From contig CABRFW010000095.1 of assembly GCA_902470265.1 (NCBI GenBank), forward strand, positions 1 to 6,624: a stretch of DNA of 6,624 nt, in the 5' to 3' direction. The position numbers were made by a program, and so were the translations under genes. Every line of letters starts with the position of its first letter. The first letter of the stretch is position 1. This document shows positions 1 through 4,781 of the stretch, piece by piece. The stretch is from an uncultured Collinsella sp. Its GTDB lineage: Bacteria; Actinomycetota; Coriobacteriia; Coriobacteriales; Coriobacteriaceae. The notes under the pieces were generated by a model. It was not told the DNA's origin, did not search any database, and saw only the letters and a list, made by a program, of their open reading frames with translations.

Positions 1-1
1 T

Positions 2-940
2 CAGTATCTCGATGAGCACTTTGGCGGTATCGTGCGCACCGAGGCGTTCGAGGACCGCCACGATCCGGACGCGTTCTACGCCGCCGTGGAGACCGCCGTC
101 AAGCACGGGGCGAACGTCATCTTCTCGACCTCGCACCGCCTGATGGAATATACGCTCAGGGCTGCCGTTGAGTATCCCCAGGTGCGATTCCTCAACTGCT
201 CTATCGGCCTTCCCCATCAAAGCGTCCGTTCGTACTTTGGCAAGATGTACGAGGCCAAGTTTCTCCTGGGCGCCCTTGCCGCCAGCATGGCGGACAACCA
301 CCGCATCGGTTACCACGCGTCGGTCTTCGCCTCAGGCGCACTCAGCGAGATCAACGCCTTTGCGATTGGCGCCTCGCTGCTCGACCCACGCGCGCAGGTA
401 ATCCTCACCTGGGGCGATGTGCCCGCCGGCGGTCTTGCCGAGGCCATGTGCCGCGAAGGCGTGAGCGTCATGACCGGCGCCGACATGTCAAAGTCACTCG
501 AAGACCCCACGGCCTACGGACTCCACCGCCTGGTCGATGGCAAGGTCGTCGGCATTGCCATGCCGGTATGGAACTGGGGCCGATACTACGAGCTTATCGT
601 GCGAAGCCTGCTGCATGGCACCTGGGATGAGACCAGTGACGATAGCCAGGTTCGCGCCGTCAACTACTGGTATGGTATGAGCTCGGGCGTAATCGACATT
701 CGCTACGCTCCGGGCCTGCCTTATCAGACGCGCAAGCTTGTTCAGCTGCTCCGCAATGGCATCGTCGAGGGCTCCATCAATCCATTTGGCGGCGAACTCC
801 ATAGCCAAGACGGCGTGGTGCAGATCGAGGGCTTTCCCCCGCTGCCGAGCACGCAAATCGTCGAGATGGACTGGCTGGCCGACAACGTGGTAGGTGCCAT
901 TCCGCAGCCCAACGATGAGCCGAAAGTCCACGCCCTATGA
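2..940 (+). CDS. BMP/Med-family (PnrA-like) substrate-binding protein, 5' end missing
   Basis: The reading frame is open from the first bases of the window, so the gene begins upstream; 312 codons are visible. The GTG at 32 is only an internal codon. The sequence fits the BMP/Med/PnrA family, whose members bind nucleosides for ABC importers. Family-like features are GANVIFSTSH near nt 113-142, the RSYFGKMYEAKFLLGALAA block near nt 227-283 (the usual 'yeagfLaG..A' segment), RIGYHAS and NAFAIGA near nt 302-372, and GVSVMTGAD near nt 458-484. The C-terminus, with INPFGGELHSQDG, an IVEMDWLADNVVG segment and a polar tail, recalls a long BMP-like subgroup of Gram-positive bacteria that I remember as not being simple lipoproteins. 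Signal peptide or N-terminal domains cannot be judged here. No permease or ATPase gene follows; the partner is a phosphoesterase starting at 937. The family is fairly certain, the ligand unknown. Confidence 0.8.
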   Translation, partial: QYLDEHFGGIVRTEAFEDRHDPDAFYAAVETAVKHGANVIFSTSHRLMEYTLRAAVEYPQVRFLNCSIGLPHQSVRSYFGKMYEAKFLLGALAASMADNHRIGYHASVFASGALSEINAFAIGASLLDPRAQVILTWGDVPAGGLAEAMCREGVSVMTGADMSKSLEDPTAYGLHRLVDGKVVGIAMPVWNWGRYYELIVRSLLHGTWDETSDDSQVRAVNYWYGMSSGVIDIRYAPGLPYQTRKLVQLLRNGIVEGSINPFGGELHSQDGVVQIEGFPPLPSTQIVEMDWLADNVVGAIPQPNDEPKVHAL

Positions 941-1647
941 AAATCCTTGCCATAGCCGATACCGAAGAACGATGCCTATGGGAGTACTTTCGCAAGGAGC
1001 GCTTTGAAGGTGTCGACCTGATTTTGTCCGCTGGCGATCTGGACCCGGACTATCTTGAGTTTTTGGTCACCGTCATCAACAAGCCGCTCATCTACGTGCG
1101 CGGCAACCACGATGACCGCTATGCACGTCATGCACCGGGTGGATGCATCTGCGTCGAAGACACCGTGTACGTGTATCGCGGCGTCCGCATTGCGGGGCTT
1201 GGCGGCTCCATGCGCTATCGAGACGGTGCCAACATGTACACCGAGCGCGAGATGGCCAAGCGCATGCGCAAGCTGTCACGCAAAGTGAGGATGGTCGGCG
1301 GCTGCGACATCCTGCTGACCCATGCGCCCGCCGCCGGCATGGGCGATCTGGATGATCTGCCACATCGAGGATTCGACTGTTTTAACACAGCACTTGAGTC
1401 CTGGAGCCCCGACTTCATGGTGCACGGACATGTGCACCAGAGCTACGGTCCCGATTTTCAGCGCGAGCGGCAACATGCGTGCGGGACGACGATCATCAAC
1501 GCCTGCGGCTATACGCAGTTTGAACTGGACGAGACACGCTACCCCATCCGTGGCTGGCAGGCAGCCTGGCTCAATTCGCAAACCATGCGCCGCGAGCTCA
1601 AACGCCACGAGGCCATCGAGTCCTCTACCGCCAGAACCCCCTGGTAA
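937..1647 (+). CDS. Calcineurin-like metallophosphoesterase, 236 aa
   Basis: The protein carries the ordered metal-binding motifs of calcineurin-like phosphoesterases: IADTE (D8, E10), AGDLD (G33-D34), RGNHDD (G56, N57, H58, D59), LTHAP (T128-H129) and HGHVH (G164, H165, H167). It should be a soluble, dinuclear-metal phosphohydrolase of unknown substrate. Motif I normally reads D-x-H; here it is D-T-E. I recall clostridial relatives beginning MKIL-x-x-S-D-x-E, so this is probably a subfamily trait, not inactivation. The central GLGGSMRYRDGANMYTE segment (87-103) also fits that subfamily. The ATG overlaps the TGA of the upstream BMP-like gene (ATGA, 937-940), so translation is probably coupled and the two products probably act together. 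No strong independent Shine-Dalgarno is visible. The last 20 or so residues are weakly conserved in appearance. Fold is certain, function not. Confidence 0.88.
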   Translation: MKILAIADTEERCLWEYFRKERFEGVDLILSAGDLDPDYLEFLVTVINKPLIYVRGNHDDRYARHAPGGCICVEDTVYVYRGVRIAGLGGSMRYRDGANMYTEREMAKRMRKLSRKVRMVGGCDILLTHAPAAGMGDLDDLPHRGFDCFNTALESWSPDFMVHGHVHQSYGPDFQRERQHACGTTIINACGYTQFELDETRYPIRGWQAAWLNSQTMRRELKRHEAIESSTARTPW

Positions 1648-1670
1648 CCACCTTTAAGGCTTGACGCTGT

Positions 1671-1770
1671 GCCGGCCCCAAGCACCCCATCTCGCCCCTC
1701 AAGCCGTCGCTCGCGTACCAAAGTACGCGTCGCTCCTCTTTCGGGGCGACCTGAGGCACTTGGAACCGGC
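1671..1770. repeat. Large imperfect palindrome (about 100 nt)
   Basis: Four separate arm pairs share one symmetry axis at 1720.5: GCCGG/CCGGC (1671-1675/1766-1770), CCAAG/CTTGG (1678-1682/1759-1763), CGCCCC/GGGGCG (1693-1698/1743-1748) and CGCGTAC/GTACGCG (1712-1718/1723-1729, loop CAAA). Counting the shorter matches between them, about 32 of 50 positions pair. It lies between convergent operons and has no convincing ORF. It may be a structured RNA, a palindromic MITE-like element or a decayed repeat. CGTCGCTC is also directly repeated at 1705 and 1728. Confidence 0.6.
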
Positions 1771-1802
1771 TCGCTGCGATGCCATAACATTGACGCCAAA
1801 GT

Positions 1803-1849
1803 GCCAAAACCACCACAAAGGTGCCTGTCCCCTTTGTGGTGGTTTTGGC
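1803..1849. repeat. Perfect 19-bp inverted repeat, 9-nt loop TGCCTGTCC
   Basis: The arms at 1803-1821 and 1831-1849 are exact reverse complements, built around the A-rich/CCACC core CCAAAACCACCACAAAGG. The loop is TGCCTGTCC. The arms are far stronger than a terminator needs, and no T-run follows on either side outside the arm. I recall GGTGCCTGTCC-type cores in dispersed REP-like palindromes, some linked to IS200/RAYT-type transposases, and in Coriobacteria intergenic DNA. So a dispersed palindromic repeat is the likeliest reading. This needs a genome-wide search. Confidence 0.7.
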
Positions 1850-1859
1850 CCGAGATAGC

Positions 1860-1898
1860 AAGAAACCCGGTCCTGCACGGGGCAGAACCGGGTTTCTT
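1860..1898. terminator. Probable bidirectional terminator between rplA and the phosphoesterase gene
   Basis: AAGAAACCCGGT (1860-1871) pairs perfectly with ACCGGGTTTCTT (1887-1898). Four more pairs (CTGC 1873-1876 with GCAG 1882-1885) lie inside a C/A mismatch, leaving loop ACGGG. The arm ends are A-rich and T-rich, so a U-rich 3' flank exists in both directions, though neither T tract is long. It lies 37 nt past the rplA stop and should end the minus-strand ribosomal operon. It probably also ends the plus-strand BMP-phosphoesterase operon. Confidence 0.8.
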
Positions 1899-1934
1899 TA
1901 GCAATGCTTGCTTTGCTCAGGCAGTAACTGTTAG

Positions 1935-2642
1935 TTACTCAGCCAGGAAGTCACGCTGGACAGCGGGATCGACCTTGACGCCAGGGCCCATGGTGGAAGA
2001 CACGGAGATGGACTTGACGTACTTGCCCTTAGCAGAAGAGGGCTTGACGCGCAGGATCTCGGTGTACAGGGCAGCGTAGTTCTCGACGAGCTGCTGCTCA
2101 GAGAAGGACTTCTTGCCCAGGGGCACGTGGCAGATGCCATAACGGTCGGCGCGATACTCAACGCGGCCGGCCTTGAGCTCGGAGACCATCTTGGCGACGT
2201 CCATGGTCACGGTGCCGAGCTTGGGGTTCGGCATGAGGCCACGGGGACCAAGGATCTTACCGATGCGGCCAACCTTGGCCATCATGTTCGGCGTAGCGAT
2301 AGCGGCGTCGAAGTTGATCTCGCCCTTCTGGATCTGGGCGACGAGCTCGTCGGAACCGATGATGTCGGCGCCGGCAGCCTCGGCCTCGCGAGCCTTCTCG
2401 CCCTCGGCGAAGACGGCAACACGAACGGTCTTGCCGGTGCCGTGGGGCAGAGAGATGGAACCACGGATGTTCTGGTCAGCCTTACGAGTATCGATGCCCA
2501 GACGGAAGTGGGCCTCGACGGTCTCGTCGAACTTGGCGGTGTCGAGCTCCTTGATGAGCTTGGCAGCCTGAAGGGGGGTGTAGAGCGTGGCGCGGTCGAT
2601 CTTCTCGGCAGCGGCGTTATAGCTCTTACCATGCTTAGCCAT
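1935..2642 (-). CDS. rplA: 50S ribosomal protein L1, 235 aa
   Basis: L1 forms the mobile stalk of the 50S subunit near the E site, binds 23S rRNA, and in many bacteria represses translation of its own rplKA mRNA. The full-length match covers the N-terminal MAKHGKSYNAAAEKID, the domain II segment with VFAEGEKAREAEAAGADIIGSDEL (78-100), and the L1 signature region LGPRGLMPNPKLGT (131-144). It ends in the C-terminal RVKPSSAKGKYVKSISVSSTMGPG (198-221). An in-frame ATG lies two codons upstream (2648), but the AGGAGG at 2651-2656 sits 2 nt from it and 8 nt from the ATG at 2642, so 2642 is the start. Length is typical. The gene follows rplK after a 117-nt spacer with several hairpins. It is the last gene of the operon; rplJ does not follow. 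Confidence 0.98.
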   Translation of the reverse strand: MAKHGKSYNAAAEKIDRATLYTPLQAAKLIKELDTAKFDETVEAHFRLGIDTRKADQNIRGSISLPHGTGKTVRVAVFAEGEKAREAEAAGADIIGSDELVAQIQKGEINFDAAIATPNMMAKVGRIGKILGPRGLMPNPKLGTVTMDVAKMVSELKAGRVEYRADRYGICHVPLGKKSFSEQQLVENYAALYTEILRVKPSSAKGKYVKSISVSSTMGPGVKVDPAVQRDFLAE

Positions 2643-2650
2643 GTGCATTA

Positions 2651-2656
2651 CCTCCT
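2651..2656 (-). promoter_or_regulatory. rplA Shine-Dalgarno that decides the start
   Basis: AGGAGG on the minus strand lies 8 nt before the ATG at 2642 but only 2 nt before the competing in-frame ATG at 2648. This favours the inner start (MAKHGKSY). Confidence 0.85.
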
Positions 2657-2692
2657 GTGGTTAAACGGGCTTATGCCCTCCCACATCGTATC

Positions 2693-2744
2693 GTGTGCCC
2701 TATTGCACACATATAACGGGCGCCCCGGTCGGAGCACCCGTTAT
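2693..2744 (-). promoter_or_regulatory. Hairpins in the rplK-rplA spacer
   Basis: On the minus strand, 2744-2731 and 2726-2713 form a 14-bp stem (two G-U wobbles) closed by a GACC tetraloop, starting 16 nt after the rplK stop. Next comes a 6-bp stem (2710-2705/2698-2693, GTGTGC-type arms, 6-nt loop), then a short GGGC/GCCC hairpin at 2667-2678 ahead of the rplA Shine-Dalgarno. No U tract follows the big stem, so it is not a standard terminator. A partial attenuator, an mRNA processing or stabilising element, or a translation control element are all possible. Confidence 0.6.
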
Positions 2745-2759
2745 TACCTAAAGAAATCG

Positions 2760-3188
2760 CTACTCAGCGATGGTGACGCCCATGGAACGGGCGGTACCGG
2801 CGATGATCTTCTTGGCGGCGTCAATGTCGTTGGCATTGAGGTCCGGCATCTTGATCTCGGCGATCTTGGTGAGCTGCTCCTGGGAGAGCTGACCAACCTT
2901 TTCGGCCTGGGGCTTAGCGGAACCAGACTTGAGGTTCAGCTCCTTCTTGATGAGGTGAGCCGCCGGCGGGGTCTTGGTGATGAAGGAGAAGGACTTATCC
3001 TCGTAGACAGAGATCTCAACGGGGATGATGTCGCCCTTCTTGTCCTGCGTCTCGGCGTTAAAGGCCTGGCAGAACTGCATGATGTTCACGCCAGCAGCGC
3101 CCAGGGCGGGGCCGACGGGAGGAGCGGGGTTAGCGGCACCAGCAGGAATCTGGAGCTTAATGACGTTGGCAACCTTCTTCTCAGCCAT
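2760..3188 (-). CDS. rplK: 50S ribosomal protein L11, 142 aa
   Basis: L11 binds the GTPase-associated region of 23S rRNA (helices 43/44), takes part in factor-dependent GTP hydrolysis and RelA activation, and is part of the thiostrepton site. Visible features are the N-terminal domain with KLQIPAGAANPAPPVGPALG (11-30), including the proline-rich helix tied to thiostrepton sensitivity, and the rRNA-binding C-terminal domain. The latter ends in the family signature region KIAEIKMPDLNANDIDAAKK through GTARSMGV (108-138). The AAGGA-type site at 3195-3200 directly abuts the ATG at 3194 but is 6 nt from the ATG at 3188, so translation should start at 3188 (MAEKKVAN). Stop is TAG. It lies 120 nt after nusG with no convincing promoter between, so it is probably cotranscribed with secE-nusG. 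Confidence 0.98.
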   Translation of the reverse strand: MAEKKVANVIKLQIPAGAANPAPPVGPALGAAGVNIMQFCQAFNAETQDKKGDIIPVEISVYEDKSFSFITKTPPAAHLIKKELNLKSGSAKPQAEKVGQLSQEQLTKIAEIKMPDLNANDIDAAKKIIAGTARSMGVTIAE

Positions 3189-3308
3189 GGTCATTCCTTT
3201 CGAATCACGAGTGTGAAGTACTTGCTATATCGTAAGCACGCACGTGTTAGAAGCACTCCTGAGATGAGCAGTCACAGAAGAAGCACGCTCGCGCGAACGG
3301 ACAAAAAC
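3189..3308 (-). promoter_or_regulatory. nusG-rplK spacer: candidate rplKA leader
   Basis: This 120-nt gap holds no ORF and no clear -35/-10 pair. On the plus strand AAGCACKC occurs three times (3234-3241, 3251-3258, 3281-3288). The spacer also has palindromes TCGCGCGA (3289-3296) and CACGTG (3241-3246). In well-studied bacteria L1 represses rplKA by binding an rRNA-mimicking structure near the rplK start, so this is where such a site should lie. I could not recognise the site itself. The AAAGGA ribosome site lies at 3195-3200. Confidence 0.35.
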
Positions 3309-3845
3309 TTAAGCGATGACAGCGACCTGGTTAAAGTCGAGCTCGACCGGCGTCTCACGGCCAAAGATCATCAGCGTGACCTTGAGCTTGCCAGCCTCAG
3401 TGTTAACCTCGGAGACCTTGCCATCAAAGTCGGTAAGCGGGCCATCGGTGACGCGGACGGACGTGCCGACCTGAATATCAACCGAGGTGCGCTTGGGCGA
3501 ATCGCCCTTACCGGGACGACGAGTCATCTTGTTGTACTCGTCGCGGGAAAGCGGAGCGGGCTTGCCGTTGCCGCCCAAGAAACCGGTGACGCCAGGCGTG
3601 TTACGAACACACGTCCAAGCATCGTCATCCATCTCCATGCGGACCAGAACATAACCCGGGAAGATCTTGGAATCCTTGGTCTCGCGCTTGCCACCCTCTT
3701 TAATCTCGGTGACGCGCTCCATAGGAATCTCGATATCAAAGATACGGTCCTGCATGCCCATAGTCTCGATGCGATGCTCGAGATCGGACTTAACGCGGTT
3801 CTCGTATCCAGAGTAAGTGTGAACGACGTACCAACGCTTAGACAT
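3309..3845 (-). CDS. nusG: Transcription termination/antitermination factor NusG, 178 aa
   Basis: NusG is the conserved RNA polymerase-bound elongation factor that affects pausing and Rho action and links polymerase to the ribosome. The NGN domain is seen in WYVVHTYSGYE (5-15), the FPGYVLV strand (62-68) and RNTPGVTGFLG (81-91). A short charged linker (about 100-122) leads to the KOW domain with VRVTDGPLTDFDGKVSEV (130-147) and the terminal VELDFNQVAVIA. No extra domain is inserted, so it is the short E. coli/Bacillus-like form. The start ATG (3845) is 3 nt after the secE stop. Its ribosome site (GAGGGG, about 3853-3858) lies inside the last secE codons, implying coupled translation. The secE-nusG pairing is a strong syntenic marker. 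Confidence 0.98.
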   Translation of the reverse strand: MSKRWYVVHTYSGYENRVKSDLEHRIETMGMQDRIFDIEIPMERVTEIKEGGKRETKDSKIFPGYVLVRMEMDDDAWTCVRNTPGVTGFLGGNGKPAPLSRDEYNKMTRRPGKGDSPKRTSVDIQVGTSVRVTDGPLTDFDGKVSEVNTEAGKLKVTLMIFGRETPVELDFNQVAVIA

Positions 3846-3848
3846 GGT

Positions 3849-4187
3849 TTAGCCCCTCAATCCAGAGAACAGAGCAAGAGCCTCGCCAAAGCCAGCATCG
3901 AGCAGAGCGATGACGACGCCGACGACGATCAGAGAAGCGCAAACGACGACCGAGTAGTTCACGAGCTCCTTCTTATCGGGCCACGTGACACGCTTCATCT
4001 CGGACTTGACCGAAGCGAAATACTTCTTGGTGCGGGCGAAGAAACCAGGCTTCTCGTTCTTCTTGGACTTCGCAGCCTTCTCGTTCTTCTTGGCAACGGC
4101 CTTCTTGGCCTCAACCTTGGAGTTGGCGGCAGCGTTGTTGGCAGGCGCCTGCTGCTGAGCCTTCTTCTTGTTCTTCTTGTTGGCCAT
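3849..4187 (-). CDS. secE: Preprotein translocase subunit SecE, 112 aa
   Basis: SecE clamps SecY in the inner-membrane Sec translocon. The conserved core runs from about residue 48: GFFARTKKYFASVKSEMKRVTWP (48-70), with the amphipathic helix and hallmark E63 and R66-V67-T68-W69-P70, followed by one transmembrane helix at about 77-96 and a short C-terminal tail. Before it is a roughly 46-residue Lys/Ala/Asn-rich segment predicted to be disordered and cytosolic. It makes the protein longer than minimal one-helix SecE proteins (about 60 aa) without adding membrane helices. The ATG at 4187 has a good GGAGG 8 nt upstream (4196-4200). The gene lies between tRNA-Trp and nusG, its standard partner. 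Confidence 0.97.
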   Translation of the reverse strand: MANKKNKKKAQQQAPANNAAANSKVEAKKAVAKKNEKAAKSKKNEKPGFFARTKKYFASVKSEMKRVTWPDKKELVNYSVVVCASLIVVGVVIALLDAGFGEALALFSGLRG

Positions 4188-4226
4188 TTGGGTTACCTCC
4201 GCGCAATGCGCTTATACATGAGTAAA

Positions 4227-4254
4227 CCGTAAGCCCCCAATTGGGAGCTTACGG
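4227..4254 (-). promoter_or_regulatory. Hairpin between tRNA-Trp and secE
   Basis: CCGTAAGC (4227-4234) pairs with GCTTACGG (4247-4254). After one mismatch a CCC/GGG extension closes around AATT. On the minus strand it lies just after the tRNA 3' end and is followed by only GGTTTAC, a poor U tract. It is either a weak terminator that lets some transcription through into secE-nusG or a boundary for tRNA processing. Confidence 0.6.
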
Positions 4255-4263
4255 AATAATGAC

Positions 4264-4339
4264 TGGCACGCCAGGAAGGACTCGAACCCTCAACACTCGG
4301 TTTTGGAGACCGATGCTCTACCAATTGAACTACTGGCGT
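4264..4339 (-). tRNA. tRNA-Trp (CCA anticodon)
   Basis: A complete 76-nt cloverleaf on the minus strand. The acceptor stem ACGCCAG/CTGGCGT has discriminator G and an encoded CCA (4264-4266). The anticodon arm TCGGT-CTCCAAA-ACCGA has anticodon CCA at 4304-4306, and the T arm contains GGTTCGAGTCC. The anticodon and the G73 discriminator fit tryptophan. It lies 13 nt downstream of rpmG and 76 nt before secE, an arrangement known from other bacteria, and should be processed out of the rpmG-secE-nusG transcript. Confidence 0.97.
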
Positions 4340-4352
4340 ATGTGACTAGAGA

Positions 4353-4502
4353 CTAGCGAGTCTCTTTGTGCAGCGTGTGGTGACGGCACCAGGGGCAATA
4401 CTTCTTGATCTCCATACGATCAGGCATGGTCGACTTGTTCTTGGTGGTCGTATAGTTGCGGCGCTTGCACTCAGTGCACGCAAGAGTAACTAGAGTACGC
4501 AT
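4353..4502 (-). CDS. rpmG: 50S ribosomal protein L33, 49 aa, zinc-binding type
   Basis: A small 50S protein near the E site. The translation begins MRTLVTLACTECKRRNY and ends HHTLHKETR, matching L33 end to end. Cysteines at 9, 12, 36 and 39 (CTEC and CPWC) make it the zinc-binding (C+) form; many bacteria also carry a cysteine-free paralogue used under zinc limitation, none of which is seen here. Stop is TAG. The ribosome site is weak or oddly spaced: AAAGG lies 10 nt and AGGA only 3 nt before the ATG. It is the first gene of the rpmG-tRNA-Trp-secE-nusG-rplKA transcription unit, behind the promoter at 4548-4577. Confidence 0.95.
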   Translation of the reverse strand: MRTLVTLACTECKRRNYTTTKNKSTMPDRMEIKKYCPWCRHHTLHKETR

Positions 4503-4547
4503 GTATCCTGAACCTTTCATTTCCGCCCCGTACGGGCACGAGTTGTT

Positions 4548-4577
4548 ACTTTATCAGCTCCACGTAAGTGCTGTCAA
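4548..4577 (-). promoter_or_regulatory. Promoter of the rpmG-secE-nusG-rplKA unit
   Basis: On the minus strand a consensus -35 TTGACA (4577-4572) is followed after 18 nt by TAAAGT (4553-4548), a 4/6 match to TATAAT. Transcription should begin near 4541, giving a leader of about 38 nt that contains the palindrome CCCGTACGGG (4528-4537). The -35 and the DNA upstream of it closely match the tRNA-tuf promoter at 6379-6408. Confidence 0.75.
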
Positions 4578-4623
4578 TGAAAACCTCGAGTCAATTGGTT
4601 CTCGGTGGATCCATTCATATTTG
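4570..4623 (-). repeat. Copy A of shared promoter-upstream block
   Basis: This 54-nt block matches 6401-6454 without gaps at 38 of 54 positions. Of these, 19 of 21 match at the -35 end (GAGGTTTTC directly before TTGACAGC), and ATGGAT further upstream is also kept. It covers the -35 and the region where an UP element or activator site would lie. No ORF is shared: the frame open in copy B is stopped here. Confidence 0.7.
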
Positions 4624-4719
4624 GAACACATCAATGAAGCCATCGAGAGCTAATCGACGGTGCATCCAGGACCATTATCGATCCTCTCGACACCAGCAAC
4701 GGCTCAATATCCATTGCAG

Positions 4720-4754
4720 AAAAGAACCCGGCACCCATATAAGTGCCGGGTTCT
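4720..4754 (-). terminator. Rho-independent terminator of tuf
   Basis: AGAACCCGGCAC (4723-4734) and GTGCCGGGTTCT (4743-4754) are a perfect 12-bp stem with an 8-nt loop, followed on the minus strand by a T-rich run (TTCTTTTCTGC). It lies about 28 nt after the tuf stop. The 4624-4719 stretch between this and the rpmG promoter block shows no gene and no clear structure. Confidence 0.9.
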
Positions 4755-4781
4755 CTAAGTCAGCTATATCAAAGAGCTAAT

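Noticed and set aside
1539..1904. 121-codon minus-strand frame across the palindrome region
   Set aside because: It runs through the terminator, both inverted repeats and the 3' end of the phosphoesterase gene, with no domain or ribosome site support.
3224..3252. Possible rplK promoter with TATAGC as -10
   Set aside because: No -35 resembling TTGACA at the right distance, in contrast to the two strong promoters elsewhere in the window.
2127..4232. 701-codon open frame on the plus strand opposite rplA, rplK, nusG and secE
   Set aside because: It is a composition shadow of strongly biased, GC-rich real genes on the other strand. It runs across several genes and their spacers, is full of Leu/Gly/Asp/Val low-complexity sequence, and has no recognisable domain.
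4456..4653. 65-codon plus-strand frame antisense to rpmG
   Set aside because: It overlaps rpmG and its promoter and resembles no protein I know.
4631..4714. 27-codon minus-strand ORF just after the tuf terminator
   Set aside because: No convincing Shine-Dalgarno, no conserved look, and no promoter of its own.
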